Below, in pieces: positions 24,242 to 32,259 of a DNA stretch of 64,000 bases (its first letter is position 1; the number at the start of each line of letters is the position of its first letter). The stretch covers positions 1 through 64,000 of the forward strand of contig NZ_NNBK01000008.1 in the NCBI RefSeq assembly GCF_002803075.1, read 5' to 3'. Under the pieces are notes generated by a model that did no database searches, was not told the DNA's origin, and was given only the letters and a program-made list of their open reading frames with translations. The stretch comes from Streptomyces sp. CB01373. Lineage in GTDB: Bacteria; Actinomycetota; Actinomycetes; Streptomycetales; Streptomycetaceae. The position numbers and the translations under genes were made by a program.

Positions 24242-26362
24242 TCAGCCGTTGATCACCGTGACCCCTTCCGGCGCCGACACCTCCACCGATCCGTCCCCCT
24301 TCACCGCGATGTCCAGCCGCTTCCCCCCGGCCTCGAGCCCGGTGACCGTCAGCGGTCCGTACGCGCGGGCGAAGCCCGGGGCGACCGTCAGAGTGCCGGC
24401 CGGGATGTCCGCGCTCAGGCCGAGGGCCGACTGGAGGACGAGGACCGAGGACGCCGCCGCCCACGCCTGGGGCCGGCAGGACGCCGGATAGGGCGCGGGA
24501 CGCGGGCCGGCCTCGGCGCCGTGGCCCGCGAAGAGTTCGGGCAGCCGGGCCTCGAACGCCGCCGACGCCGTCAGCAGGCCGTCCGCCAGCGACGCCGCGG
24601 CGTCCGGGAAGCCGGACCTGACCAGGCCGTGCACGGCGATCGCGGTGTCGTGCGGCCAGATCGAACCGATGTGGTAGCCGTACGGGTTGTAGCCCGCCGC
24701 CTCGCTGCTCAGCGTGCGCAGACCGTGGCCCGAGTCCAGGTCGCCGCCGGAGAGCCGGGCGGCCAGGAGAGCGCTCTCCTCGTCGTTCAGCAGACCCGTG
24801 CCCAGAAGGTGGCCGAAGCCCGAGGTGACCGAGTCGGCCGGCCTGCCGTCGCCGTCCAGCGCGACCGCCGGATACGGGCCCCGTGCGTCCTCCACCCAGA
24901 AGCGCTCGCGGAAGCGCGTGGCGAGCCGGTCCGCCCACTCCTCCCACTCGTCGGCCCCCGGGCGGCCGAAGGACCGCAGCAGCGCCGCTCCGCCGCGCGC
25001 GGCCTCGTAGGCGTACGCCTGCACCTCGCACAGCGCGATCGGCGGGCGGGCGAGGCTGCCGTCGCGGTACCGGATGGAGTCGCCGGAGTCCTTCCAGCCC
25101 TGGTTGGCCAGGCCCCGGCCCGACTGGTCGACGTACTTGAGGAAGCCGTCGCCGCCGGCGTCCCCCTGGTCGCGCATCCACGCCAGCGCCGACTCGGCGT
25201 GCGGCAGCATCCGCTCGACCTCCTCCGGCGCCAGGCCCCAGCGCCAGGCGTCGTGGAGCAGGGAGATCCACAGCGGGGTGGCGTCGACCGTGCCGTAGTA
25301 CACCGGCGGGAGCGAGAACGTGTCGCTGAACGCCGAGGTGTCGCGCCGGACCTCGTGCAGGATCTTGCCCGGCTGCTCCTCGGAGGCCGGGTCGGTGACG
25401 CCGCCCTGGCGGCGGGCGAGGGTGCGCAGGGTGCCGGCCGCGAGCTCGGTGCCGAGCGGGAGCAGCATGCGGGCGGCCCAGAGCGAGTCGCGGCCGAAGA
25501 GGGTCAGGAACCAGGGCGCGCCCGCGGCGAGGAACTGGTCCGGCCGGTCCCCGGGCGAGCGCGGGTCGGTCAGGCGCAGGCGGTCCAGGTCGGCGAGCGA
25601 CTGCTCCAGCCACCGGTCGAGGCCCCGGTCCGCGCTGCGCAGGACGGGGGTGCGCCACGGCAGGGCGTCGGCGGGGGGCGCCGGGAACTGGTCGCCGTCC
25701 GCGTGGGCCGCGGTGCAACGCAGGGTGACCGTCCACGAGGCGCCGGGTTCAAGGGCGATGTCGTAGGACAGCCGTCCCGCCGTCACGTCCAGCGCGTCGG
25801 GCGCGGGGTCACTGGCCAGGCGTACGGCGAACCCGTCGCTCGCCCAGGACAGTTCGCCGGTGCCGGCGGCCTGCGCGGATGCCGCCCGGGCCGGGCGGCC
25901 CGACTTGACCTGCTCCATGGTGGCGAGGTCCGTGCCGGCCGTGACCGTCAGCCGGAAACGGACCGACTGGGTACCCGCGTTGGTGACGTCGAGGACCTCC
26001 TCCAGCCCTCCGGCCGTCGTGGTCCGGCGGCGGTGCAGGGCGACCGCGGGGTCGGCCGTCACCTCGCCGAGCCCCCGCAGGATCGACCGGAAGTCCGCCC
26101 GGTCCGCCCCGCGCAGCCCGTGTCCGACGGGCGCCAGCGGGATGCCCTCGGCCGTGACGGTCAGTCGCGAGAGCGCCCGGCGGTCGCCGTGGAAGAAGCC
26201 GTCCGCGCCTCCGTCGAAGGCCCCGTCGGCGCGTGAGATCACGAAGCTGGGCGCGTACAGCGTGACGACCGCGTCGTGCAGGAACGGCTGAAGGCCCTCG
26301 GTCACCGCGGGGGGCGGCGTGACCGAGCCGTTGGCGTCCAGGGTCTTGACAGTCGAGTCCAA
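24242..26362 (-). CDS. Glycogen-debranching-type glycoside hydrolase (amylo-alpha-1,6-glucosidase family)
   Basis: 706 residues from a TTG start at 26362 (GAGAGG about 10 bases upstream; no better ATG/GTG in frame). Residues about 28-220 match the beta-sandwich N-terminal domain of the debranching family (FVISRADGAFDGGADGFFHGDRRALSRL). Residues about 270-640 form the (alpha/alpha)6 barrel: WFLTLFGRDSLWAARMLLPLG, TVDATPLWISLL, NQGWKDSGDSIRY, EVQAYAYEAAR, GYHIGSIWPHDTAIAVHGL. Cytosolic (no signal peptide). Acts on alpha-glucan or related oligosaccharide; exact substrate open. Divergent from a LacI regulator with an inverted repeat between them. Confidence 0.85.
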   Translation of the reverse strand: MDSTVKTLDANGSVTPPPAVTEGLQPFLHDAVVTLYAPSFVISRADGAFDGGADGFFHGDRRALSRLTVTAEGIPLAPVGHGLRGADRADFRSILRGLGEVTADPAVALHRRRTTTAGGLEEVLDVTNAGTQSVRFRLTVTAGTDLATMEQVKSGRPARAASAQAAGTGELSWASDGFAVRLASDPAPDALDVTAGRLSYDIALEPGASWTVTLRCTAAHADGDQFPAPPADALPWRTPVLRSADRGLDRWLEQSLADLDRLRLTDPRSPGDRPDQFLAAGAPWFLTLFGRDSLWAARMLLPLGTELAAGTLRTLARRQGGVTDPASEEQPGKILHEVRRDTSAFSDTFSLPPVYYGTVDATPLWISLLHDAWRWGLAPEEVERMLPHAESALAWMRDQGDAGGDGFLKYVDQSGRGLANQGWKDSGDSIRYRDGSLARPPIALCEVQAYAYEAARGGAALLRSFGRPGADEWEEWADRLATRFRERFWVEDARGPYPAVALDGDGRPADSVTSGFGHLLGTGLLNDEESALLAARLSGGDLDSGHGLRTLSSEAAGYNPYGYHIGSIWPHDTAIAVHGLVRSGFPDAAASLADGLLTASAAFEARLPELFAGHGAEAGPRPAPYPASCRPQAWAAASSVLVLQSALGLSADIPAGTLTVAPGFARAYGPLTVTGLEAGGKRLDIAVKGDGSVEVSAPEGVTVING

Positions 26363-26388
26363 GGAAGTAGAACCTCTCAGCGTTTGAT

Positions 26389-26441
26389 CGTTCCAAAGAC
26401 ATTAAGTGACTCGTCAGAGCGCTGACAATGCTTTTGGAACG
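26389..26441. promoter_or_regulatory. Inverted repeat, candidate LacI-family operator
   Basis: CGTTCCAAAGACATT (26389-26403) and the reverse complement of CGTTCCAAAAGCATTG (26426-26441) face each other. Between them is a second small inverted repeat, GTCAG-AGCG-CTGAC (26413-26426). The element sits between the divergent debranching enzyme and lacI-type genes and could let the regulator control both. No such half-site was seen upstream of the binding-protein gene. Confidence 0.65.
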
Positions 26442-26482
26442 CTAAAACTGCTCCTCGTTCCCTCTGCACGCCGGAGACCGCA

Positions 26483-27559
26483 ATGCCCCGCTCCAGCAAC
26501 GACCCGCCCGCCAGGGGCGGCCCGGTGACGCTCGCCATGGTCGCGCGCCGGGCCGGGGTCTCCCCGCAGACCGTGTCGAACGCGATCAACTCGCCGGACC
26601 TGCTGCGTTCCGAGACCCTGGAGCGGGTCCGCCGTGTGATCGACGAGATGGGCTACCGCCCCAGTCGCGCCGCGCAGACCCTGCGCACCCGCTCCAGCAG
26701 GCTGATCGGCTACGGCATCCAGCCCCTGCCGGCCAGCAGTCCCGTCCTCGACCGGTTCCTGCACGCCCTGTCGCAGGCCGCCGACGAGGCCGGGTACCGG
26801 ATTCTGCTGTTCGCCTGCCGGCCCGGCACCCCGACGCTGGACGGCTACGAGGAACTGCTCGACCAGCACGAGGTCGACGGCTTCGTGCTCAGCGGCACCG
26901 AGCACAACGACCCGCGCCAGGCCTGGCTCGCCAAGCGCGGGGTGCCGTTCGTCGCCTTCGGCCGGATGTGGTCGCGGCGGCAGATCGGCGACTGGATCGA
27001 CGTCGACGGCGCCTCGGGCACGGACGCCGCCGTGGAGCACCTGATCGGTCTGGGGCACCGCAGGATCGCCTTCCTCGGCTGGGGGCGCGGCTCCTCCGGC
27101 GCCGGTGACGACCGCGCCGAGGGCTGGCAGCGGGCCATGAAACGGCACGGGCTGCCGACGCGCGGGCGGCGCGCGCAGAGCGTGAACGACATCGACGCGG
27201 CCCGCGCCGCCGTGAAGCCGCTGCTCGACGCGGGGGCGACCGCGGTGGTCGCGGCCAGCGACATGCTGGCGCTCGGCTGCTACCAGACGCTGCGCGAACG
27301 CGGGGACGTCCCCGGTCGCGACGTCGCCGTGGTCGGCTTCGACGACTCGCCGACCGCCGGGCTCCTGTCGCCCGCGCTGACCTCCATCGCCCAGCCGCTG
27401 GAGGAGGTCGGCCGGGAGTGCGTACGGCTGCTGCTGGCGCGGTTGGCCGCGCCTGACGCACCGCCCGAACGCATCCTGCTGCCGCCGTCCCTGGTCGTCC
27501 GGGACAGCATCCGGGCCGCCCCCGTCGCGGACGGGACCGCGACCGCGACCGCCGTCTGA
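26483..27559 (+). CDS. LacI-family transcriptional regulator
   Basis: 358 residues from ATG 26483. The LacI headpiece VTLAMVARRAGVSPQTVSNAINSPDLLRSETLERVRRVIDEMGYRPS lies at residues 15-61, followed by hinge-like RAAQTLRT and a periplasmic-binding-type effector domain (IGYGIQPL, VDGFVLSGTEHND, HLIGLGHRRIAFLG, AVVAASDMLALGCYQTLRERG, VAVVGFDDSP). Probably senses the sugar imported or released by the neighbouring genes and represses the debranching enzyme, itself and perhaps the ABC genes. Confidence 0.93.
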   Translation: MPRSSNDPPARGGPVTLAMVARRAGVSPQTVSNAINSPDLLRSETLERVRRVIDEMGYRPSRAAQTLRTRSSRLIGYGIQPLPASSPVLDRFLHALSQAADEAGYRILLFACRPGTPTLDGYEELLDQHEVDGFVLSGTEHNDPRQAWLAKRGVPFVAFGRMWSRRQIGDWIDVDGASGTDAAVEHLIGLGHRRIAFLGWGRGSSGAGDDRAEGWQRAMKRHGLPTRGRRAQSVNDIDAARAAVKPLLDAGATAVVAASDMLALGCYQTLRERGDVPGRDVAVVGFDDSPTAGLLSPALTSIAQPLEEVGRECVRLLLARLAAPDAPPERILLPPSLVVRDSIRAAPVADGTATATAV

Positions 27560-28002
27560 CGACGGGCCGACGGGCCGACGGGCCGACGGCCCGGCGGCTC
27601 GGCGGCTCGACAGCCCCACGAACCGACGAACTTGGCGGACGCCGGTCACCCCCGGCGAGCACCGTCCCGACCGGAACCATCCCGGCCGGCTGTCCCGATC
27701 AGCACCATCCCGGCCGGCACATCCCGGCCCCGGCTCGGTCGGCACTGCCCCGACGGTCCCCGTCCCCACGGGGTCCGCCCCCGTCCCCACCGTCCCCGTC
27801 TTTCCCGTCCTCACCGTCCCCGTCCTCCCCCGCCCGACCCGGACCCCTCCCCGTCGGCACCGTCCCCGACCCGACCCGTCCCCCTCCGCGTCGGTCCAAC
27901 CACCCCCGGCCCACACCGAGCTCTCTTCTCCTCCACCCTCCGGCCGTCTTTCGTGCCGCCGGGCGGAGCCGCACTCACCATCCCCGAATCCTGGAGGTAT
28001 CC
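27560..28002. other. 443-base spacer with repeats and strong strand bias
   Basis: Starts with short repeats of ACGGGCCG (about 27555-27600). It then runs about 300 bases with marked pyrimidine richness on the plus strand, built of CCCCGTC- and ACCGTCC-like units (27660-27960). A minus frame is open through it, but the translation is low in complexity. The ribosome site TGGAGGT for the binding protein is at its end. No operator like 26389-26441 was seen. Confidence 0.6.
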
Positions 28003-29247
28003 ATGTCCCACCGCACGGCTGCCACGGCCCTCGCCACCTGCGCGGCACTGCTCGTCACCGCGGGCTGCTCGTCGAGTTTCGGCGGCGACAAGAAGACCGA
28101 GCAGGACACCGGCTCCCACCAGGACCTGCGGGTGCTGATAGCCAGTTCCGGCGACGCCGAGACCAAGGCCGTCAAGGAGGCGGCCGCCGCGTACGCCAAG
28201 CAGTCCGGCAACAAGGTGACCGTCGACGTCGCGAAGGACATGAACCAGCAGCTCGCCCAGGCCTTCGCCGGGCACAAGCCGCCGGACGCCTTCTACGTCA
28301 ACTCCGACCAGTTCGCGAACTACACCAGAGGCGGCTCCCTGTACGCCTACGGCGACCAGGTCAAGGACGTCGACGACTTCTCCGAGCAGTTGCGCGCCTC
28401 CTTCACCCACGACGGCAAGCTGGTGTGCCTGCCCAAGGACACCTCCACGCTCGCCCTGGCGGTCAACACCGACCTGTGGACGAAGGCGGGGCTGACCGAG
28501 AAGGACTACCCGGCGGACTGGGACCAGCTGAAGAAGGTCGCGGGCAAGCTGACCGGGCACGGCGTGACCGGACTGGTCACCAGCGGCGAATACGCGCGGC
28601 TGGGCGTCTTCATGAAGGAGGCCGGCGGCTGGATCACCAACGCCGACCAGACGAAGATGACCGCCGACAGCGCGCAGAACGTGCAGGCGCTCCAGTACGT
28701 GCAGTCCCTGCTGAAGTCCGGTTCCGTGAAGTACGCCAGCCAGGTCGACACCAACTGGGGCGGCGAGGCCTTCGGCAAGGGCAAGGCCGCCATGACCATC
28801 GAGGGCAACTGGCTCGACGGCGCCATGAAGGCCGACTACCCCGACGTGAAGTACAAGGTGGTCCCGCTGCCCGCCGGTCCGGCCGGCCAGGGCACGCTCG
28901 CCTTCAGCCAGTGCTGGGGCGTGGCCGCCGAGAGCGCCCACCGGGCGGCGGCCGTGGACCTGGTGACGTACCTCAACTCCAGCGCGCAGCAGCTGAAGAA
29001 CGCGGACGCGTTCGGTGTGATGCCCTCGCGCACCAGCGCCCTGGCCGAGTACGCGAAGCGGAACCCCGCTGCCAAGGCGTGGGTCGACGGCAGCGCCTAC
29101 GCGCAGGGCCCGGTGACGCTCGCCGGATTCGACAAGGTGCTCGGCCAGTTCAACACCGACCTCGCGGGGCTGGCCACCGCCGACCCGAAGAAGATCCTCG
29201 CCGACCTCCAGCGCAACGGCGAACGCGCGCTCACGAAGGGCAACTGA
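28003..29247 (+). CDS. ABC sugar-binding lipoprotein
   Basis: 414 residues from ATG 28003. Lipoprotein signal with lipobox VTAGC (Cys 22), so attached to the outer face of the membrane. Cluster-B binding-protein pattern: VLIASSGDAETKAVKEAAAAYAKQSGNKVTVDV, PPDAFYVNSDQF, VCLPKDTSTLALAVNTDLWTKAGL, WDQLKKVAGKLT, GKAAMTIEGNWLDGAMK. Its genetic neighbours (debranching enzyme, LacI regulator) suggest an oligosaccharide ligand. Seven bases separate it from the permease gene. Confidence 0.92.
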   Translation: MSHRTAATALATCAALLVTAGCSSSFGGDKKTEQDTGSHQDLRVLIASSGDAETKAVKEAAAAYAKQSGNKVTVDVAKDMNQQLAQAFAGHKPPDAFYVNSDQFANYTRGGSLYAYGDQVKDVDDFSEQLRASFTHDGKLVCLPKDTSTLALAVNTDLWTKAGLTEKDYPADWDQLKKVAGKLTGHGVTGLVTSGEYARLGVFMKEAGGWITNADQTKMTADSAQNVQALQYVQSLLKSGSVKYASQVDTNWGGEAFGKGKAAMTIEGNWLDGAMKADYPDVKYKVVPLPAGPAGQGTLAFSQCWGVAAESAHRAAAVDLVTYLNSSAQQLKNADAFGVMPSRTSALAEYAKRNPAAKAWVDGSAYAQGPVTLAGFDKVLGQFNTDLAGLATADPKKILADLQRNGERALTKGN

Positions 29248-29253
29248 CCCACC

Positions 29254-30426
29254 GTGTCCGCGCGTACGTCACACCACCCCCGGCCGGAGCCGCGTTCCCG
29301 CGCCGGCCAGGGGTCCCGTACGGCCGGCCCGCCGGGCGAACCTGACACGCCCGGCGGGCCCGGCCTGAAGTCGGCGGCGCCCGCCCGGCGGGTGGGGCGC
29401 CGCTCGGAGGGCGCCTGGGGCTGGCTGTTCGTCAGCCCCGCGGTGCTCGTCCTCGGCCTGTTCCTGGTCCTGCCGACGCTGATGGCGCTGTGGGTGAGCC
29501 TGCTGCACTGGGACGGGCAGTCCAACCCGTTCAGCGCGCAGGCGGACTTCGCCGGCCTGGACAACTACCGGACGCTGCTCACCGAGGACGGCCTCGACCG
29601 CACCCTGTTCGCGACCTCGCTGCGCAACACCGTGTACTACGTGCTGCTGACCGTGCCGCTCCAGACCTTCCTCGCGCTGGGTCTGGCGCTCGTCGTCAAT
29701 CAGCGGCTGCTGCGTGCCCGGAGCGCCCTGCGCACCGCGTTCTTCTTCCCTTCCGTCACCAGCTCGATCGCGGTGTCCACGATCTTCCTGTTCCTGTTCC
29801 AGGGCAGCGGTGCCGTCAACACCGCGCTTTCCTGGATCGGGGTGAAGGGCCCGAACTGGTTCAACGACCCCCGGGGAGTGCTGTCCCTGCTGCTCGGCGG
29901 CCTGGGCGTCGTCGACACCGGTCATCCCTCGGGCGCGCTGGCCGACCACTCCTTCATGGGGCTGTCCTGGTTCGAGTGGCTGTCCGGGCCGTCGGTCGCG
30001 ATGTGCACGATCATCCTGCTCGCGGTGTGGACGACGTCCGGCACCTTCATGCTGATCTTCCTCGCGGCGCTCCAGGACGTGCCGCGCGAGCTGGAGGAGG
30101 CGGCCGCGATCGAGGGCGTGGGCCGCTTGCAGATGCTGCGGTACGTGACGCTGCCCGCGCTGCGGCCGGTGCTGTTCCTCGTGCTCACCCTCGGTCTGAT
30201 CGCCACCTGGCAGGTCTTCGACCAGGTGTACGTCATGAGCCAGGGCGCTCCCGGCAACACGACGCTCACGCCGGCCTTCCTGTCCTACTCCACCGCGTTC
30301 GACGACGCGGACTTCGGCCAGGGCGCGGCCATCGCCTTCATCCTGCTCGTACTGATCCTGACCATGACGGCCCTGCAGCGCCTTCTGCTGCGCGAGCGCG
30401 CCGCCCGTCCCCGGAGGAACCGATGA
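29254..30426 (+). CDS. ABC sugar transporter permease (MalF type)
   Basis: 390 residues from GTG 29254. A long hydrophilic N-terminus (about 50 residues) precedes six helices. The EAA loop that docks the ATPase reads ELEEAAAIEGVGRLQMLRYVTLPALRP. An insert between helices (about 185-240) is longer than in many MalF-like proteins. Overlaps the next permease by 4 bases (ATGA). No ATP-binding gene follows; in Streptomyces such systems share the MsiK ATPase (established for several sugar transporters). Confidence 0.92.
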   Translation: MSARTSHHPRPEPRSRAGQGSRTAGPPGEPDTPGGPGLKSAAPARRVGRRSEGAWGWLFVSPAVLVLGLFLVLPTLMALWVSLLHWDGQSNPFSAQADFAGLDNYRTLLTEDGLDRTLFATSLRNTVYYVLLTVPLQTFLALGLALVVNQRLLRARSALRTAFFFPSVTSSIAVSTIFLFLFQGSGAVNTALSWIGVKGPNWFNDPRGVLSLLLGGLGVVDTGHPSGALADHSFMGLSWFEWLSGPSVAMCTIILLAVWTTSGTFMLIFLAALQDVPRELEEAAAIEGVGRLQMLRYVTLPALRPVLFLVLTLGLIATWQVFDQVYVMSQGAPGNTTLTPAFLSYSTAFDDADFGQGAAIAFILLVLILTMTALQRLLLRERAARPRRNR

Positions 30427-31322
30427 GCGCGCATTCCACTGCCGCCCGGGCGCAGGGGCGTCCGGTGCTCGGACGCTTTCCCCGGCCCCTGCGGATCCTC
30501 GGGTACGCGCTGGTGGTGGGGCTCGGGCTGCTGTATGTCCTGCCGTTCGCCATCCAGTTGGCGACCGGGTTCAAGACGGACCCGGACGCGGCGAACCATC
30601 CGCTCGGGCTGTTCCCGGTCACTCCGACGACCGCCGCCTACCAGCGGCTGTTCGGGATCAGCCAGGCCGGGGAGGGTGTGCCGTTCCTGCGCTGGCTGGG
30701 CAACTCGGTGTTCGTCGCGGTCGTCATCACCGCGGGGCGGGTGCTGTTCGCCTCCATGGCCGGGTACGCGCTGGCCCGGCTGCGCTTCCCGGGCCGCACC
30801 CTGCTGTTCGGGTTCCTGCTCACGATCATCGCCGTGCCGCCCGTGGTGCTGCTGATCCCGCGGTTCCTGGTGCTCAACGCCTTCGGGCTGTTCGACACCT
30901 ACGCGGCCATGATCCTGCCGCTGCTGGTGGACGCGGCGCAGGTGTTCATCATGAAGCAGTTCTTCGAGTCGATCCCCCGGGAGGTGGAGGAGGCCGCGCG
31001 GGTCGACGGCGCCGGTGTCTTCCGCACCTTCTGGTCGGTCGTGCTGCCGATGGCCCGGCCGGCCCTGATCACCGTGACGATCCTGGCCTTCCAGGGCTCC
31101 TGGAACGAGTTCACCCACTACCTGGTGGCCACCCAGTCCAGCCAGTACGAAACCCTGACCACCGGCCTCGCCCGCATGGTCTCCGGCAGCCTGGGCGGCG
31201 GCACCCAGTACCCCCTGAAACTCGCCGCGGCCCTCCTGTCCACCCTCCCCGTGGCCATCCTCTTCTTCTCCTTCCAACGCCACTTCGTCCAGGGCGCGAA
31301 CGCGGGAGCGGTCAAGGACTAG
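30423..31322 (+). CDS. ABC sugar transporter permease (MalG type)
   Basis: 299 residues from ATG 30423. Six helices; EAA loop REVEEAARVDGAGVFRTFWSVVLPMARPAL. The typical MalG C-terminus ends FQRHFVQGANAGAVKD, with the characteristic V.G...GAVK motif. Translationally coupled to the upstream permease. Last gene of the transport operon, followed by the double hairpin at 31349-31391. Confidence 0.93.
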   Translation: MSAHSTAARAQGRPVLGRFPRPLRILGYALVVGLGLLYVLPFAIQLATGFKTDPDAANHPLGLFPVTPTTAAYQRLFGISQAGEGVPFLRWLGNSVFVAVVITAGRVLFASMAGYALARLRFPGRTLLFGFLLTIIAVPPVVLLIPRFLVLNAFGLFDTYAAMILPLLVDAAQVFIMKQFFESIPREVEEAARVDGAGVFRTFWSVVLPMARPALITVTILAFQGSWNEFTHYLVATQSSQYETLTTGLARMVSGSLGGGTQYPLKLAAALLSTLPVAILFFSFQRHFVQGANAGAVKD

Positions 31323-31348
31323 GACGACCACACCAAGCCACCCACCGA

Positions 31349-31391
31349 GCGGCGCGGGCCCTGCGCGCCGCGGCGGGCGGCACAACCCGCC
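31349..31391 (+). terminator. Double hairpin ending the sugar transport operon
   Basis: First stem GCGGCGCG (31349-31356) with CGCGCCGC (31364-31371); second stem GGCGGG (31372-31377) with CCCGCC (31386-31391). Twenty-six bases after the permease stop. Confidence 0.6.
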
Positions 31392-31535
31392 GCGCCGTCC
31401 ATAACGTTTCTGCAGGTCAGCGTGAGCTTTCCGTGATCACCTGGGACGGTGAACCGGATGGGAGCCCCGCAACCCGCCCTGCCTGGGTGCGGTTGTCCCC
31501 CGTGATTGGCAAGAGGCCATCAGGAGGGGATCACC

Positions 31536-32000
31536 ATGGCCATTCCGCAGGTCGCGCGCCTTGTCACTGCCCTTGGTGCCGCCGTCGCGCTGGTTTTCAC
31601 CTCGGCGACGGGCGCCAGTGCCGGCGCAGTCGGCTCGACACCGGTTCAGACCTTCGAGTACAGCGTGGGCGGCGTGACCATGAAGGTCCCCACGGGCTGC
31701 ATGTTCACGCACATCATCCGCGGCAGCGCACTCCGGATCACCTACCAGAACGCCGGTGTCGACTGCGCCTTCGTGGGGGCACTCAGCAGTGGCTTCTGCA
31801 ACTGGCGGATCGACTTCACCTACGCGGACACAGGCAACCGCACCTACCGCACCTCGCGCGGCAGGACGCACGACGAGTGCAAGATCGACCCCATGCGGAG
31901 CAACTCTCCTCAGACGCTTCCTCGTTATGGCAAGACATGCGCCCACCTCTACGTCAATGGCGTGCGGCGGGTGAGTCAGTGCCATCACGTCACGAAGTGA
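31536..32000 (+). CDS. Small secreted six-cysteine protein
   Basis: 154 residues from ATG 31536 behind AGGAGGGG. Signal peptide 1-29 (ARLVTALGAAVALVFTSATGASA-GA). The mature part of about 125 residues has six Cys (GCMF, DCAF, FCNW, DECK, KTCAHL, SQCHH), consistent with three disulfides, and ends at the HVTK C-terminus. Family not recognised. The next gene begins 7 bases after its stop. Confidence 0.75.
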   Translation: MAIPQVARLVTALGAAVALVFTSATGASAGAVGSTPVQTFEYSVGGVTMKVPTGCMFTHIIRGSALRITYQNAGVDCAFVGALSSGFCNWRIDFTYADTGNRTYRTSRGRTHDECKIDPMRSNSPQTLPRYGKTCAHLYVNGVRRVSQCHHVTK

Positions 32001-32007
32001 GCCGAGT

Positions 32008-32259
32008 ATGAGCGAGCAGCAGCGGCAGCAGGGGAAGGCGGCTGGACCGGCGGAGGAGCGAGCCGACGCGATGCGGCGGCGAGCCGGGCTCTGCGGCTTC
32101 GTCGTGGGGTTCGGCGTCGTCCTTGCCTTCTTCGCCTTCTTTCCCGGGTTGCCGCATGTCATCGACTGGGGTGCTCTTCTTGGGGCGTTGGGGGTGGGGT
32201 TGTTCGCGCGGTGGGGGTGTCGGGCGTGGGTGAGGAGGGGTTCGGGTTCTCGGTGTTAG
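32008..32259 (+). CDS. Small two-helix membrane protein
   Basis: 83 residues from ATG 32008. A hydrophilic N-terminus of about 25 residues, then hydrophobic segments (LCGFVVGFGVVLAFFAFF and WGALLGALGVGLFARWG) and an Arg-rich end. It is 7 bases behind the six-Cys protein gene, so probably one operon. The last 100 bases overlap the 3' end of the convergent MFS gene, so one of the two C-termini may be longer than the functional protein. Family not recognised. Confidence 0.55.
   Translation: MSEQQRQQGKAAGPAEERADAMRRRAGLCGFVVGFGVVLAFFAFFPGLPHVIDWGALLGALGVGLFARWGCRAWVRRGSGSRC

Noticed and set aside
26414..28048. Minus-strand 544-codon frame across the lacI-type gene and spacer
   Set aside because: Antisense to a clear LacI-family gene; the part over the spacer is repetitive Gly/Arg/Thr.
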